Source of the DNA: Tolypocladium sp. Sup5 PDA-1
Lineage: Eukaryota > Ascomycota > Sordariomycetes > Hypocreales > Ophiocordycipitaceae
Direction: 5' to 3'
NCBI GenBank assembly: GCA_000750105.3
Contig: JPHH03000002.1
Location: 434,001 to 498,000 of the forward strand
DNA length: 64,000 nt
Shown: one piece after another, positions 44,816 to 57,052 of the stretch
Numbering within the stretch: position 1 is the stretch's first letter
Layout of the letters: the number at the start of each line of letters is the position of its first letter
Position numbers and translations under genes: made by a program
The notes under the pieces: generated by a model
The model's input: the letters and a program-made list of their open reading frames with translations, nothing else
What the model was told of the DNA's origin: nothing
The model's database searches: none

Positions 44816-45393
44816 ATGGCGCGAATACACCTCCTGGTGCTGCTACTGGCAGCCCTGATGGCGCTCGCGTCAGCGGCTTGTAAGCCTCCTCTCCGGCCCG
44901 TTCCCTGACTGAATGGCTAACCCTCGTTCCTCGACCAGCTGCGCCAGTCTTTTGCAAGTGCACCTGTTTCAAGAACAGCACAATCATCCCCTTGGGACCA
45001 GCTGGCCAAAACGGTGGCTCGTCCTCCTCCTCTCTCCTACGACGATCCCTCCCCCTCAGCCCTCCACTCAAGCCCCGTCTTTCCGTCGACCACCGTCCCG
45101 AGTCGGCATCCACCCACGGCCGCCGGTCGGCCTCGACGTCCTGCTCCGAGTGCACAAAGGCCTTCTGCCTCAGCCAGGGCATAGACTTTTGCAAGGATGC
45201 CGAGGAAGAAAATGTCGTCACCATGTGCTTCCAGCGGGACAGCAACAAGGACAAGATCATAGTCTGGGGGTTCATTCTCGGGACGGTAGGGCTCCTGGGA
45301 TGGGCGGCGTTCAAGCGCGTGGTCGAGTGGCGAGACAGCAGGGCCATGAGCCGGCAAGATATCAGCTACGCGCCTGTAACAGCTGGCCGATAG
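44816..45393 (+). CDS. Small secretory-pathway protein with Cys cluster and one membrane segment
   Basis: Exons are 44816-44879 and 44939-45393, giving 172 residues; the 59-bp intron lies directly after the signal peptide (HLLVLLLAALMALASA, residues 5-20). The mature part starts APVFCKCTCFKNSTIIPLG, has a Ser/Arg-rich stretch, then CSECTKAFCLSQGIDFCKDA and VTMCFQRDSNKD, and a membrane helix IIVWGFILGTVGLLGWAAF at about 123-141, followed by a short cytosolic tail. This looks like a conserved ascomycete type I membrane protein family of unknown role. The Cys pairs suggest disulfides in the lumen. Confidence 0.78.
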
Positions 45394-45660
45394 TCACTCG
45401 CAAAGGTCTATGATTACGACGCCACGAGTCTCTTTCATTCCTGTCCTTGGCTTTGGGGGCCCTTGAAATACGCCCGACTTGGTTCCTCCACTGTTCGCAT
45501 CGTCAAGCTACCTGCGATTAACCCTCAGCACTCTTCCTGATTGCAAATTTCCAGCACCAAGCTGCATACGGGTTTTCAACTGGCTCTTCGTCAATCATCA
45601 ACGCGCCACATATTTTGTCGCAAAATCCTCATCGACGGACAATCATTGCATCCTGAGCGC

Positions 45661-46834
45661 TTAGTCCTCCTCCAACATGCTTACTTTGGCGTCCTCGCTG
45701 TTGCGCCGGCTGCCGATAATCTGGCGCCGGGCGCGGACGGCCTCCGCCAAATCCTCCAACACCGTGATGGTGTGTTCCCAGTTGATGCAGGCGTCAGTGA
45801 TGCTGACGCCGCGCTTGAGGCCAGACGGGCCCTCGGGTGGGACCTTTTGGTTGCCCTCGTTGATATTGGACTCGATCATGACGCCGACAATGGCTTTCTC
45901 TCCTTCTCTCAGCTGATCGCCGATGACCTTGGCAACCTTGGGCTGGTTGTTGTGGTTCTTTTGGGAGTTTCCTAGCAAACCGGTCAGACCTGTTCCCGGC
46001 ACAATCGATCATCAGGCACTCACCATGGGAGCAGTCAATCATAATGGCCAGTTTTTGGCCCTTGTCCGCCAGTGACTTCTTTGCTGCCTGGACACTCTCC
46101 TTGTCGAAGTTGGGGCCCTTGCTTCCGCCGCGCAGGATGACGAAGCCGTGCTCGTTGCCCTTGGTCCGCGTGATAGCGGCCAGGCCCTGCTTTGTCACGC
46201 CGAGGAAGTGGTGCTTGGACGCCGCCGCGCCAATGGCGTCAATCGCGACGCCGAGATTGCCGTCGGTGCCGTTCTTGAAGCCAACGGGGAACGACAGGCC
46301 AGAGGCCAGCTCGCGATGCAGCTGGGATTCGGTGGTCCGGGCGCCAATGGCACCGACGGAGATGCAGTCGGCGAGGAACTGGGGGGAGATGGTGTCGAGC
46401 ATCTCACTGGCAATGGGCATGCCTGCAGAGGTGAGGTCGACGAACATTTGGCGGGACACTCTCAGGCCCTTGTTGATCTGGAAGGACGAGTCAATGTCCG
46501 GGTCGTTGATGAGGCCCTTCCAGCCAACCGTGGTACGAGGCTTCTCGAGGTAGGCGCGCATGACGATGCACAGATCGCCCGACAGCTTCTCCGAAAGCTG
46601 CTTGAGTCGGCCAGCGTACTCGTGGGCGGCCTCGGGGTCGTGGATGGAGCACGGGCCGACGACGACCAGCAGCCGGTCACTGCGGCCCATGACGATATCG
46701 GCGGCATCGTTTCGGCCCTTGACGACAGTCTGCACTGCGGTTTCGGTCATGGGGATCTCGGAGGTGAGCAGTGCGGGGGGGATCAGAGGATCCTGGCCGA
46801 GCACTGGAGGAAGAGTCAGCCTGCCTGCTTCCAT
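45661..46834 (-). CDS. 3-deoxy-D-arabino-heptulosonate-7-phosphate (DAHP) synthase
   Basis: First enzyme of the shikimate pathway: condenses phosphoenolpyruvate and erythrose-4-phosphate. Exons are 46834-46024 and 45971-45661, giving 373 residues; the 52-bp intron splits a Gly codon in DCSHGNSQKNHNNQ. Class I, Aro3/Aro4/AroFGH-type: DPLIPPALLTSEIP, VVVGPCSIHDPEAAHEYA, VMRAYLEKPRTTVGWKGLIN, GARTTESQLHRELASGLS, GFKNGTDG and SITDACINWE. It may be one of the feedback-regulated isozymes, but I cannot say which. The N-terminus before DPLIPP (MEAGRLTLPPVLGQ) is atypical; TCCTCCAG just upstream of VLGQ could be an acceptor, so a short upstream exon may be missing. Confidence 0.92.
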
Positions 46835-49418
46835 GCCACATCTGTCCAGTCATTGTACGCGCAGTAATTCAGAAACTGGAAAGCAAGCTTGGGGCTTGAA
46901 AGAGGAATAAAGAATATATTGCCATTGAATCGACGGGCACCGAGCTTTCGATCGGCATAGCAAATGCCTGTGCTGCGTGACAATGGCTCTGGCTCAATCC
47001 GCGCTCGCTGCCGCGTGGTCGAGAGAATGCGCACGGTGCAAGGGTCTCACTGCTGATCTGTTGGTTGAACACTAACCTCTCGTGTCGTCCGCTACGAGCG
47101 GTTGCAAATCAAGTCCAGGCATCGCGCTGTGGGAGACTGCTTTGCAGGGCTCGAAAGATGTAACGAGGTTGGTATATGAGGGATTGGGATCGAGTCACAA
47201 GCCCAATATTAGTGTTCTACCCTGTACGAAGTAGCGTGGGGTCGAGTAAGCAAGGAAGGCAAGGGCAGGAGCCGACTTTGGTCGCAGAGATGTTGGATGA
47301 GGAGCTGGATAGCAAGAAAGCTATAATCGAGCTTCCAGTCGTGAGGTTTTAATTCGCAGATGGCGGTTCAATGAGTCAGAAGACACAGAATCAGCAGGTC
47401 AGTGCTGGGAAGCGTCGCAGAGGCAGCCAAAAAAATCAGAGATCGGAGCAGCCTCGGAGCGACCCCCCCCACTACGTTACTGTCACCATCCCACCATCCC
47501 ACTTGAACTGTCCTCCACCAACAATGGAAGACGGCAGCTGAATACGTCACTGGCGGGCTGGAAATTTGACAAATGGGCCCTCCTCAATTGGCCTAGGGCC
47601 TGGCATGGCAGAAACGTGCTGTTGTTGGCGATGCCTCGGTACAGGGACAGACAGTGCTCACGAAGCACAACACGCAGAGTCGATGAGTGTACTCCGTACG
47701 AAGACTGCCAGTCATGAGGTGGGATTACCGACCTCGGCCTTGGCTTGCCGATTCATCGTCCGTTGACCGCCATTGACCAGCATCAAGCATCGCCATGGCC
47801 TTACCAATCGCAGAGGATTCTATCCCGAACCCACCTGGAACCCGCAGCCATGTGCAGCAAGTATATTGAACCAGCGATTGTGACGTGGCGGGGCATGGAC
47901 TTGTACGCAATGCAGGCAGATGCACTCACTTGCAGCCATCATCAGGACACTCAAGCTGGACGCGTGTATTCGTACTTCGTACTTGGTACGAGTGAAGCTT
48001 ACCTTTGAAACTTCATATGTACACACAGGTGAGCCAATTGACGGACCAGCATGTGCCATGCCCCAGTGGCTGATCCATGGATGAATGTCTCCATCGCCAG
48101 TTGGCAGTCCTCCAGGGTAGCTTGTTCCCGTGTTGTAGACCATATCGTCGATCCAGCTTCACAATCCGGACAGGACGCCGCAACCATGGCCAGACTTATG
48201 ACTTGAAGTCTCTACTTGAGGCGAGATACTACGATGTGCTGTAGCTGCTTCGCGCAAGAGGCTGGCGGTGGCGTGTCGGTCGTGTCCAAATCCATGCTTT
48301 GAAACATCCACCCTACCTCCACCTCACATAATGGCTGGCCATCCGCCTGCTCGTGTCGCCGATTCGTGAGGCAATCGTGAAACGGCGAGCATAAGGCGAT
48401 GAACGGCGGGTCCGGCATGACGTGCCTGGGCACACCGAGCTGCGCCCTCCGTCCAGCTGTGGCTCATCGTGAGAAGCGTCGTCGTCCTTGCATTGGCAAC
48501 GAGCTCGAAAAAAAAGCACCGTAAAGGGAAAGAAACCAGTTGGCAGCTCTCTACAGCGCGGAAAATGGTTGACAGGGCCCTCGGTAACACGCGTCACCTC
48601 CCTCCCAGACCCCATGCCGGCATCCAAGCCAACCACCCCAACTCATCCCCAAGCCATCCCATTTTCTTGTCCAAATATCCATCCCCATTGTCGTACTCTT
48701 GTCGTCTCTGTTATAAACACCATCCGCTGCGAATTGTAGTTGTGCCGCCGGTGGTGCTGGCCCGCCGCCCTGCTGCTGTTAGCTTTCATCGTCATTCTGC
48801 TCGTATCCGTCGTTATCTCAGTCTGTTGGCTGCATCGTCGCTTCACCACAGGCCGGGCTCTTCCGCGGGGCATTCGTTAATACTCCCGCCTTTTGTCAAT
48901 TCCTATTACTTCCTCCGCCCTCTTGCGACACGCGAAACTTTCATCCGTACGTATCGGTTTTTGCTCCTTCTCGACGTCGCGTCGCGCCCAGGCTCGCTTT
49001 CCACGGTCCAGCTTCGGCGTCATCCAGACCGGGGTCGGTTCGCCACAGCTTCGCTTTCCCCTCACGCCGACTGTCGGTGCCTGGTCTCGACTCGGCTCGG
49101 CTCACTCAGCCTCCTCCCTCTCTGCCAGCTGCCCGTCCGTCGCCGACAGAAGCAAACATTGTCCAACCCGCGGCCCCTTTCCAACAACCGGCCCCCGCAT
49201 AATACAGCCGTACGGAGTACGCGTGCACACGACGCTCCGCCGAGCCAAAAGCAAGCATACCGTGCTCCAGCCTGTCGCCCTTCATCCCATCAAGGTGTCG
49301 TGCCGCCGCACTGTCTCGCCCAGGCCGCGGCAGGCTGGCCATCAACTCTACGCTCCCCTCCTCTCTGTTCCTGCCACATTCAAACTGAGCGTGCTCTTCC
49401 GTCTTGCGCCTCGTTAGC
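46835..49418. other. Intergenic, 2.6 kb
   Basis: Holds the promoters of two divergent genes and no credible coding gene. TACGAAGTA/TACTCCGTA/TACTTCGTA motifs are at 47225-47233, 47690-47700, 47973-47981 and 49211-49220. The stretch 48590-49418 is strongly pyrimidine-rich and almost free of ATG on the plus strand, as expected of a long 5' leader for the gene at 49419; the 335-residue frame over it is low-complexity and rejected. Confidence 0.5.
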
Positions 49419-50432
49419 ATGTTTGCTACGCAACACTACATGGATACCATGGCCGACCCGGGGAGGAAGCGGCTGAGGGACGACGACGAGGCGGCTAACA
49501 GCGCCATGGGATTCGGGGAGCATCGAAATGTAGGCCTGCCAGAGATGCCATCTGCTAGCTGTTGGCTTTGCTAACAACTTATTTAGAAACGGCTACAGTC
49601 CCTGCCCCTCCGGATGTCGCCCAAAGGTAGCCAGCACTGGCTGGCCTCGTCGGCCGTCACGCCGCTGCACTCGAGCGCGAACGAACCCAACCCCCGATCC
49701 CACTTCTCTCCCTGGTCATCGTCCCCTACGATCGGCTCCCAGCCGCAAGACGCCGAGATGGACATGACTGATGCGGCCAACTCTCCGTCGCCATACCGAG
49801 CTGACGAGAACCGAGCGACCGCCAACCCTCGTGACCGTCACGCCGCGACCCGGATGCCCACGCCGATTCAGCCCAGCTTTGCAGCACAGGTCAAGGGCCA
49901 ACACTCCGAATGGGCTGGCCCGGGGCCGACTGTCACAGCTCTAAATGGCATCGTGAACATGGGCCACCACCAGACTGGGTTCTCCGACGACCAGTGCGTG
50001 CCGCGGGGAATGGCCAGCGAGGCGGATTGGCATGCGGTGCAAAGCAACCGACGGCTGCCCTCGCCGATATCAGAGGCTGGGGACTCCTCCCTGCGCCAGG
50101 CTGCCGATCCAGCGAACATGATGGTCGACGACGACAACGACGCCCAGCCCAAGTCGTCTCTATGCATGCACCCCTCACCCACGCATGCCATGGATCATCC
50201 CAATGCCATGATGGATGTCGAGTCGCACCCGCCAGTTCAACCGTCCGAGTCCGACGCCGATCCTTCCTCACCTTCCCCCGGGCGGAGGGGCCATGTGAGG
50301 AGCAAACACACGGTGAATTCCTGGACGTGGCAACCCGGCATGAAGAAGAGTTTCAGTATAGGTTACAGGTCAGACTGCGAGAAGTGCAGGCTCAAGGTCC
50401 CTGGTCATTTCAACCATATCATCATCTCATAG
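49419..50432 (+). CDS. Conserved ascomycete protein of unknown function with GHFNHII C-terminus
   Basis: Exons are 49419-49529 and 49587-50432, giving 318 residues; the 57-bp intron has a GCTAAC branch site. Most of the chain is disordered: a bipartite basic patch GRKRLRDDDE near residue 17, many Ser/Pro, and acidic or Met/Asp-rich patches (MDMTDAA, MMVDDDNDA). The last 50 residues are compact and look strongly conserved: GRRGHVRSKHTVNSWTWQPG then SIGYRSDCEKCRLKVPGHFN. I recall the same tail in uncharacterised proteins of many filamentous ascomycetes. The two Cys in DCEKC could bind a metal. Probably nuclear by inference. Confidence 0.8.
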
Positions 50433-51291
50433 GGGGGAGAGACACGGTTGGTAGATCCCCAGGATGATATGGAGCTCTAGGACAGTGCTGTGAGGCCGCT
50501 GGACTGGCGGGAGAAGCGGCGACAGCTGAGACCCTGTCCCAGTGACCAGTATACTTCTGGTGTTGGCATCAAACCACGGACCGCCTCCCTCCGTCTACGG
50601 ACCGACACTGGCGCTGCCCGAGAGGTCTGCGTGAGTTGGGCTCGCACTGTTTGAGAAGCGCAAACGCACGCTCTGGCGGCAGCAGCGGAGGGTGGTCGAC
50701 TGGGATGTATGGACCAAGTGGTCTAGACTTTGACCTCTATTGTCAACCCACGAGGGCCGCTTGCTTGAGCCTACCCGCAGGCCCGTTTCTGTGGGAGGCT
50801 GTGTTGAGACTGCATTCGTTTGTTTCTTTCTTTATTTTTACCGTGACGGGACTTGCATCATCAGGATGAAGCGTTTTTTTTTAAACACAGCGAAATTTGC
50901 TTTGTATCAGTATCATACAGGGAACAGGACGGAATATTATTGCATTCGACTATTCGGGACCCGGGAGATGGAAGACGAGAGAACCACAGCACTCAGTGTC
51001 TATAGCTTCAATATTTCATAGAAGCTTGCATCATCTTTCCACTGTTCCGTCATGCTACACTCCGTTATGGTCTGAATAATGGGCAAACTCGCTGTATTGC
51101 TCATATGCCGCCCAGATCATGTAAATGCGTAGTTGGGATCAATTCCCCTGGTGGTACATACAAGAACGACTCCTGACGCCATCTAATGCACGGCCCATCT
51201 ACACGGGTATGGTACATGTTTCCTTTCCTCCTCCCGTGCCTCGCTCAACCACAGACAGTTTGTAAGAATTCGGCCATCTCCGGACAGCCTT
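50433..51291. other. Intergenic between convergent genes, 859 bp
   Basis: AT-rich 3' flank (50820-51110) with T- and A-runs that fit polyadenylation signals. No gene recognised. Confidence 0.45.
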
Positions 51292-52215
51292 TTACCACGG
51301 CCACCAGCCCTTCTTCCCCGAGGAAGCCTGCCCTGAACTCCCGGCGTCCAGTCCGAGCTGATCTAGGCTGCCTCCCCGGCGCTGGTTCTCCTTCTCTGCC
51401 TCCCAGGCATCCTTTGCCTGTGCCTCGATCGACTGCACGGCGCCGCTACCGGCAGCGGCTGCGGGCGCTGGCGCTACATCCTCGCTGGCCTTTTGTCCGC
51501 CGAAGAGGCCTGAGACGAGGCCGAGTAAGCCCTTGCCCTCCTTCTTGTCTGCGCCCTGGAAGGCAGGCTGGACGTGCTCCTCGAAGTGTGTTCGGTGTTC
51601 GGCCGGGGATAGCAGGGGAGGCAGCTTGACGCCCTTCTCCTCGGCCTCGCGGTTGGCCTCTTCGACGAGTATGATCTGTTCCTCGGTGGCTGTGCCCTTG
51701 AGGTAGGCTATACGGGCGGCGGAGAGGGAGTCGGCTTCGAGTTGCTTCTGGGCTTCGATCCACTCGGCACGGCGGGCGCGGTTGTACCGCAGCATGTCCC
51801 ACACCGAGTATATGCTGACCACACCGGCAACGGCTGCATCTCCTTGTCAGTCCCTTCCTCTCCAAATGCCGCGCCCTCGGGGAGGCCTTCAAGCTGCTCC
51901 CGAAGGGCCGCGAGTCGACGTACCAGTGAAGACTACGATGCCCCCAACAGTCCACCTGTGCGCCACGTCCAAAAACCTCCTCGAAACATCGACGACCCGG
52001 TCCGTCCGGCTAATCTGAGCCTTCTGCGCCGCGATATGCGCCTGCCGCAGCCGCCTCACCCGCTGCTCGGGCGTCTCGCCAGGAATCCGCGGCGGCGGCT
52101 TCGGCGCGGAACCACCAGCAGCAGCACCGCCGGCGGTCTTGGAGGTTGCGTGCGGGATCGTCGAGGTGAAGCGCGTGGCGTCCTTGACGCTCCGGGGCCC
52201 CATTCTGGACGCCAT
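51292..52215 (-). CDS. COX14-like cytochrome c oxidase assembly protein, mitochondrial inner membrane
   Basis: Exons are 52215-51924 and 51833-51292, giving 277 residues; the 90-bp intron splits an Ala codon inside the membrane helix. The N-terminus is rich in Arg, Ser and Thr without acids (presequence). ETPEQRVRRLRQAHIAAQ leads into RVVDVSRRFLDVAHRWTVGG and the membrane segment at about 90-110 (IVVFTAVAGVVSIYSV). A charged helix YNRARRAEWIEAQKQLEADS follows, then an Ala/Gly-rich tail ending GKKGWWPW. The match is to fungal proteins annotated as cytochrome oxidase c assembly domain (COX14 family), which bind newly made Cox1. The tail is longer than in yeast Cox14. Confidence 0.75.
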
Positions 52216-53492
52216 GGTTGGGAAGGGCAAAACGGCGCGAGGAGCGAAGTTGAGCGAGGGATGTCGGGGGGGCAAAAGGAGAATGGATGATGGGCTGATG
52301 TGTTTAGTCGTGAGATTTTTCGGGTCGAGGTGGGAAGCTGAACAGTGGAATTCGCGCGCTGTGATTGGGGCGGAGAAAGTCCGGCGACGGGAGCTACACC
52401 ATGAAATGCGCTGGAGCTGCCACGATGAGGCTTCGCAGGCGAGAGATGCCGCGGAAGAAAACGGGTGAATGTTTTAAAGAATACGTGGGCAGTGACTGAC
52501 GAGATTACCGGTACCATACATGTTGTGAAATCTACACCGCCAGAATGGTGTTGTTACAGAAGGCTACTTGGGCTTGCTCGCGGCTTGTATCGTGAGCTTG
52601 CGCACATTACAGAGCTTGGGTGTGGCCAGCTGTCGCCATCGCTACAGTTAATCGTGCTTCTATCTATCACGTCCCTTTGGCATCAAATCATCATGCCGGT
52701 CGATACTGCGAAAGTTGTGCTTCCGCCATGGTTGGGGGCCTTCATACGGCCAGGCGGCGGAGCAACCTTCGTCCTTCTCGGAATCACGCGTCCTGCCAGG
52801 CGTCATCGCGTCTCTCTTCACAGCTTCTCGTCGGAGCATCCAGCTTCTAAGACGCGCGCATGCCCTTTAGTACGTGTCACAGCACTCCTTTTGTGCAATC
52901 GACTCCATCTTGCTTGTCAACTAGAGCCGTACATTTTCATGTCGCGTCGCATCACCGAGGCATCACGACCAAGGCATCTTCTTCGTGGCGCCGCTCAAGG
53001 CGACGCTCACAATGAAAACAGTTGGTGAAAATCAAAAATTCCGCCTCCCATGGCCCCGAAGGACAATGGAGAGAGGGTCGACGCCGCGATGTGCAATGCA
53101 GGCCTCCCTCACTGAACCCCCCGAATCTTGAGCTGGGGAGTTCGAAACAAGGTAAGTATGAAGAAGAGAAGAAGGAAAAAGGCAAATCGCGGAGCTGCGC
53201 GAGGAATTTATAGCTCCAGGCGCGGCGTGGATGCCCCAGGCAGCCACTGGCAGGCACCAGTCCAGGCACTAAGGCGGCAAGGCGACAAGCCAGCTGAGGT
53301 AAGCGAGCAGCCATGGTTCACGTGACGCACACATTGGATTTTTGCTCCACGGCAGGGCACACCCCACCAGGTAGTACGTATCTTCTGTAGGGCACGAAAA
53401 CCCTTCAATCAATTTGTCGAGCCTCCATCTCCGAATTTCCAACGCCAACCGAACATCGACAACCGGAGCGAGTTTGATCGCAAGCAGACACA
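52216..53492. other. Divergent intergenic region upstream of eL13 and the COX14-like gene
   Basis: 1.28 kb. The eL13 leader is pyrimidine-mixed with no obvious gene. ORFs such as 52465-53028 (+) show no family resemblance and are not called. Confidence 0.45.
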
Positions 53493-54444
53493 ATGGTACG
53501 GAACCCGAGCCGAAATCGAGTGCGATTATGACAGAGGAGACTCAATGCTAACATTTATTTCCTCTCCAGGCGATCAAGCACAACCAGAAGCTCGTCAACA
53601 ACCGTGAGCATCATCCATCATTCGCCGACGAGCGACGAGACGACGAACATAGCGACTGACTCCGTTCACAGACTTCCGCAAGGATTGGCAGAGACGGGTT
53701 CGCACCCACTTCGACCAGGTATGCGAGTTCGACAAGGAGCAAAGTGCGCTGCGTTGGGAAGTCGGTATTGACTGTTTGGAATAGCCCGGAAAGAAGTCGT
53801 CGAGACGTACCGCCCGTCAGGCCAAGGCTGCTGCCGTGGCTCCCCGTCCCGTCGACAAGCTGCGCCCTATTGTGCGATGCCCGACCATTAAGTATAATCG
53901 CAAGGTCCGCGCCGGCCGGGGTTTCACCCTGACCGAGCTCAAGGTACGCAACTATCCGAGGCCCCGTCCAGCGAGCGATGCGAGCACTGCAAGGCTGGAC
54001 GGCGACGAATTGCATGGATTAGAATGAAGTTCTGACAATCACGCACAGGAGGCTGGCATCTCCCGCCCTCTGGCCCCTACCATCGGCATCGCCGTCGACC
54101 TCCGCCGCCAGAACCTCAGCGAGGAGAGCCTGGCCATCAACGTGGCCCGCCTCAAGGCCTTCAAGGAGCGCCTGATCCTGTTGCCCCGCCGGTCCAACGC
54201 CCCCAAGAAGGGTGACACCAAGACCGACGTGTCCAAGGTTGAGAAGGCCAGCCACGTCTCCGCCATCCTGCCTATCGCCCCTACCGACCTTGCCGTCAAG
54301 TACATCAAGAAGAGCGAGATGCCCGAGGCCATCGAGGGTGGTGCTTACACGAAGCTGCGCATGGCCCGAAGCAACGCTCGGTACCAGGGTGCCCGCGAGA
54401 AGCGCCTGAGGGACAAGGCCGAGGCCGAGAGCGCCAAGAAATAA
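53493..54444 (+). CDS. RPL13: 60S ribosomal protein eL13
   Basis: Cytosolic large-subunit ribosomal protein. Five exons: 53493-53495 (only the ATG), 53570-53603, 53672-53718, 53785-53943 and 54049-54444, giving 212 residues, the normal size. Recognised by AIKHNQKLVNNHFRKDWQRR at the start, then RPIVRCPTIKYNRKVRAGRG, FTLTELKEAGI and PTIGIAVDLRRQN. The C-terminus is Lys-rich. The four introns crowd the 5' end, which is common in fungal ribosomal protein genes, and the start codon stands alone in its own exon (ATG|GTACGG). Confidence 0.95.
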
Positions 54445-54781
54445 ACTGGCGAAAAGGGAATCGGTGTTTGAGGGTTTTGCTCTTTGCGTCTCTAAGGAAG
54501 TGGCAACGTTGGTTCGAGGCTCTTATGGAGTTCTTGACCGGGTTCAGGAGGAAAGGTACTCTAGGTCCAGGTCAAAGAATTATTGCATGATCACCGGCTC
54601 TGCCCTGTATTCAGATGGTCAATGGAAGCATTACGTGAGCGAAAGAGCCGTCTAGTCTGCAAGTCCACTGAGTCTTTTCCAGTTCCTTTGTCCCTTCGAT
54701 TTTCAGAGCCACGGCAAGTCTATGTGCCTTATGAATTAAGTAACTCACAACAACAACATCTCCCCTTGACGCAACCACGGA
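54445..54781. other. Convergent 3' flank, 337 bp
   Basis: Between the stops of eL13 and the armadillo protein. Nothing beyond 3' UTR-like AT-rich sequence. Confidence 0.5.
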
Positions 54782-57052
54782 TTATGCCTGTGATCGCTCC
54801 GCAACGACCAGCTCTGTTCCCTCCTTGACCAAGTCCTGCAGTAAGGTGAGTCTCAGCGGCGGCAGCTCGCTCTCCCAATTCCTCAACAGCTCTGTGCACA
54901 GTACGAGTGCATTCTCTCTATCGACCTTGGCCATGTTGGCTTGCTGCTTCGGATCGACCTGCTGCGGCTCAAGTTGCAAGCCAGCGGCCATGGATGTCAC
55001 TGCCTCGTTGGCTTGTGTCGCACCAGGAGCATCTGCGATCTGATTGTTCGCGCCCAGCGGGCTCTCTGATGCCTTGCGCCCGGTGATGGCTTCCATGAGC
55101 GCGCTGAGCGTGCCGTGGACCTGGAACACGGTGATTATGACGGCGGCACCGTCCTTGGACCGGCTCATGAGGGCAAAGACAAACCAGGCCTCGGAGCGCA
55201 GAGTGGGCCACTTTTGCTGAGTGATGAGGAACGCCAAGGCCTTGTACAGATCGTGTTTCTTGTAGAAGAGGCTTCGTCGCTTTTCGTCGTCTGTTTGGTC
55301 GTAATTGGCGTGCGAATCTTCCAGGGATGGTACTGGTTCATCTGGTTGGGAGTCTGACACAAAGCTTGCTTCGTACCAGCCGGGAAGCACATCTGACAAG
55401 GCCGTCGAATGTAGAACGCGACACAGGGCGGCAACGGAGCGAGACGCTTCCAGCCTTGTAGGCTCAGCATCGGACCGGTCAAATAGACCGACGATGTTAG
55501 TGACGGTGGTGCGTTCACGGTTTGGGCTGGATGGGTCGACGCTCAAAGGGGTGCAGACCCGGCGGACGTTGGGGGGGCAATTGAGAAGTAATAACCTCGT
55601 CAAGGACATGGCGGCGAACTGCACCTGCGGCAAGGTATCCAGGGAGTAGATTCGTGGCACACAGGAGGGGCGCAATAGGTCGCCGAGTTGTGCCTTGTTC
55701 TGAATCGGAATGGCAAGGTTCTTGAGAAACGACAGCGCCGAATGAAGCAGTTGAGGGTCGCTAACAGCAGAGTCGGAGAGAAGCTTCACCAGGTGAACAT
55801 GAACGGCGTCTCTTTCGACAAGCGCAATCGAGACTTCATCGGAGCGTGAGAGATTGCCCAAGGCGAGACAGGCCGCGGACTGCAAGAGAGGATGTGCGCC
55901 CTGAATCCAAGCCAAGAAAGACTGGGGCACGGGCGAAGAGAGCGGGTAGTGGGAGGAGAAAGCGTCGTTTGCCGACAAGTCTGCGAGGGTCGCGAGGAGG
56001 GAGGTTCGGAGCTGTTTCAACTGCGTTGCCGTGTCAGGGTCCTCGGTCTGGCTGACTTCGAATCCGGCATGCGCGCGGTAGAACGCTTCCAGGAACAGTC
56101 CCACGTGATTATCAGTAATGAGTCGAGACTGGAGACCCTCATTGGCAAGATAGGCGACTGCGACACTGGCAAGGGAGATGAAGTCGTCCAGGTCCTCCTT
56201 GGCCGGCGAGTTCGTGGCCACGTTGAGAAGGATACGGACGGTAGAGGGGTCCGCGACGGACGCTTCGCCCTCCTGCGAGACGATCAAGGCGAGGATCTTG
56301 CAGAAATATGGGACAAAGGCGGCGTATTTGGATAGGAGGGGCGATGATAGTAGAGCGACGAGTTTGCTGCTGAGGTGAGACTGCGAGGCCAGGAGCTGAG
56401 CGGGTTCTATCAAAGTTAGATGGAGCTGTGGGACAAGACAGAGTCCATCCAAGGACAAGGATAACTCTTACCAAAGTCTACCAGAATGTTGTATAGGACT
56501 GGGATGGTAAAGGGAATGAGGCTCTCGTCCTGGAGATGGCGAGTTACGGACGCGAGCCGATTGTCCTGGACGACGCGAGCCCGGTTCTCATCCGTGTCGG
56601 CACACGAGTTGCCCACCAGGCGGAGAGAGTGAACTTGCAGTCCTTGGCTCAGACCGTCTTCTGCCAAAACGCCGAAGAAGAACTCGAGGATGCCGGATTC
56701 ACCGAAGGGCACGCGCCACGCAACTATTTTGGCAGGGTAAGTATAGATTCTTCGACGGGAGGCTTCAAATTGGAGCGATTGGGGCCGCGCAGGGACATCT
56801 TGGTAATGTCCACGAGACAGCAGAGTCGAAGTCGCACTCACCATCGCGGCTCCCGTCTCCCAGTTTGTGCGCTATCACGTCTATCTCGTCTGACCTAGAG
56901 GACCATGCGTCCTGGCAAGCACTCAGGACGGGCGCCAGGAGGGCCGTCCTCTGCTCGCGGGCGCCGGCTGGCTCAGATGCCTCGTCATATTCGTCTTGGG
57001 ACTGGCCGCTCCCGTGCTGCTGAAGCAGGGCCTCGATATCTTGAGGAGTCAT
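54782..57052 (-). CDS. Armadillo-repeat protein, Rap1GDS1/SmgGDS-like
   Basis: Exons are 57052-56842, 56723-56472 and 56406-54782, giving 695 residues; introns of 118 and 65 bp are in phase. Helical repeats run through most of the chain. Landmarks are the N-terminal TPQDIEALLQQHG, WRVPFGESGILEFFFGVL and SLRLVGNSCADTDENRARVV near residues 70-115, then LRTSLLATLADLSAND, SAACLALGNLSRSDEVSIAL and SALSFLKNLAIPIQNKAQLG. GNSCADTDENR and LGNLSRSD fit the GTPase-dissociation-stimulator (SmgGDS) type, which acts on small GTPases such as Rho and Rap. The splice at 56723 was chosen because it gives the WRVPFGESG block in phase. Cytosolic. Confidence 0.83.

Noticed and set aside
48469..49476. 335-residue plus-strand ORF
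   Set aside because: Low-complexity Ser/Pro/Leu/Arg frame over a pyrimidine-rich leader; no motif, and it overlaps the real start at 49419 in another frame.
52465..53028. 187-residue plus-strand ORF upstream of eL13
   Set aside because: No family resemblance; lies in the divergent promoter region.
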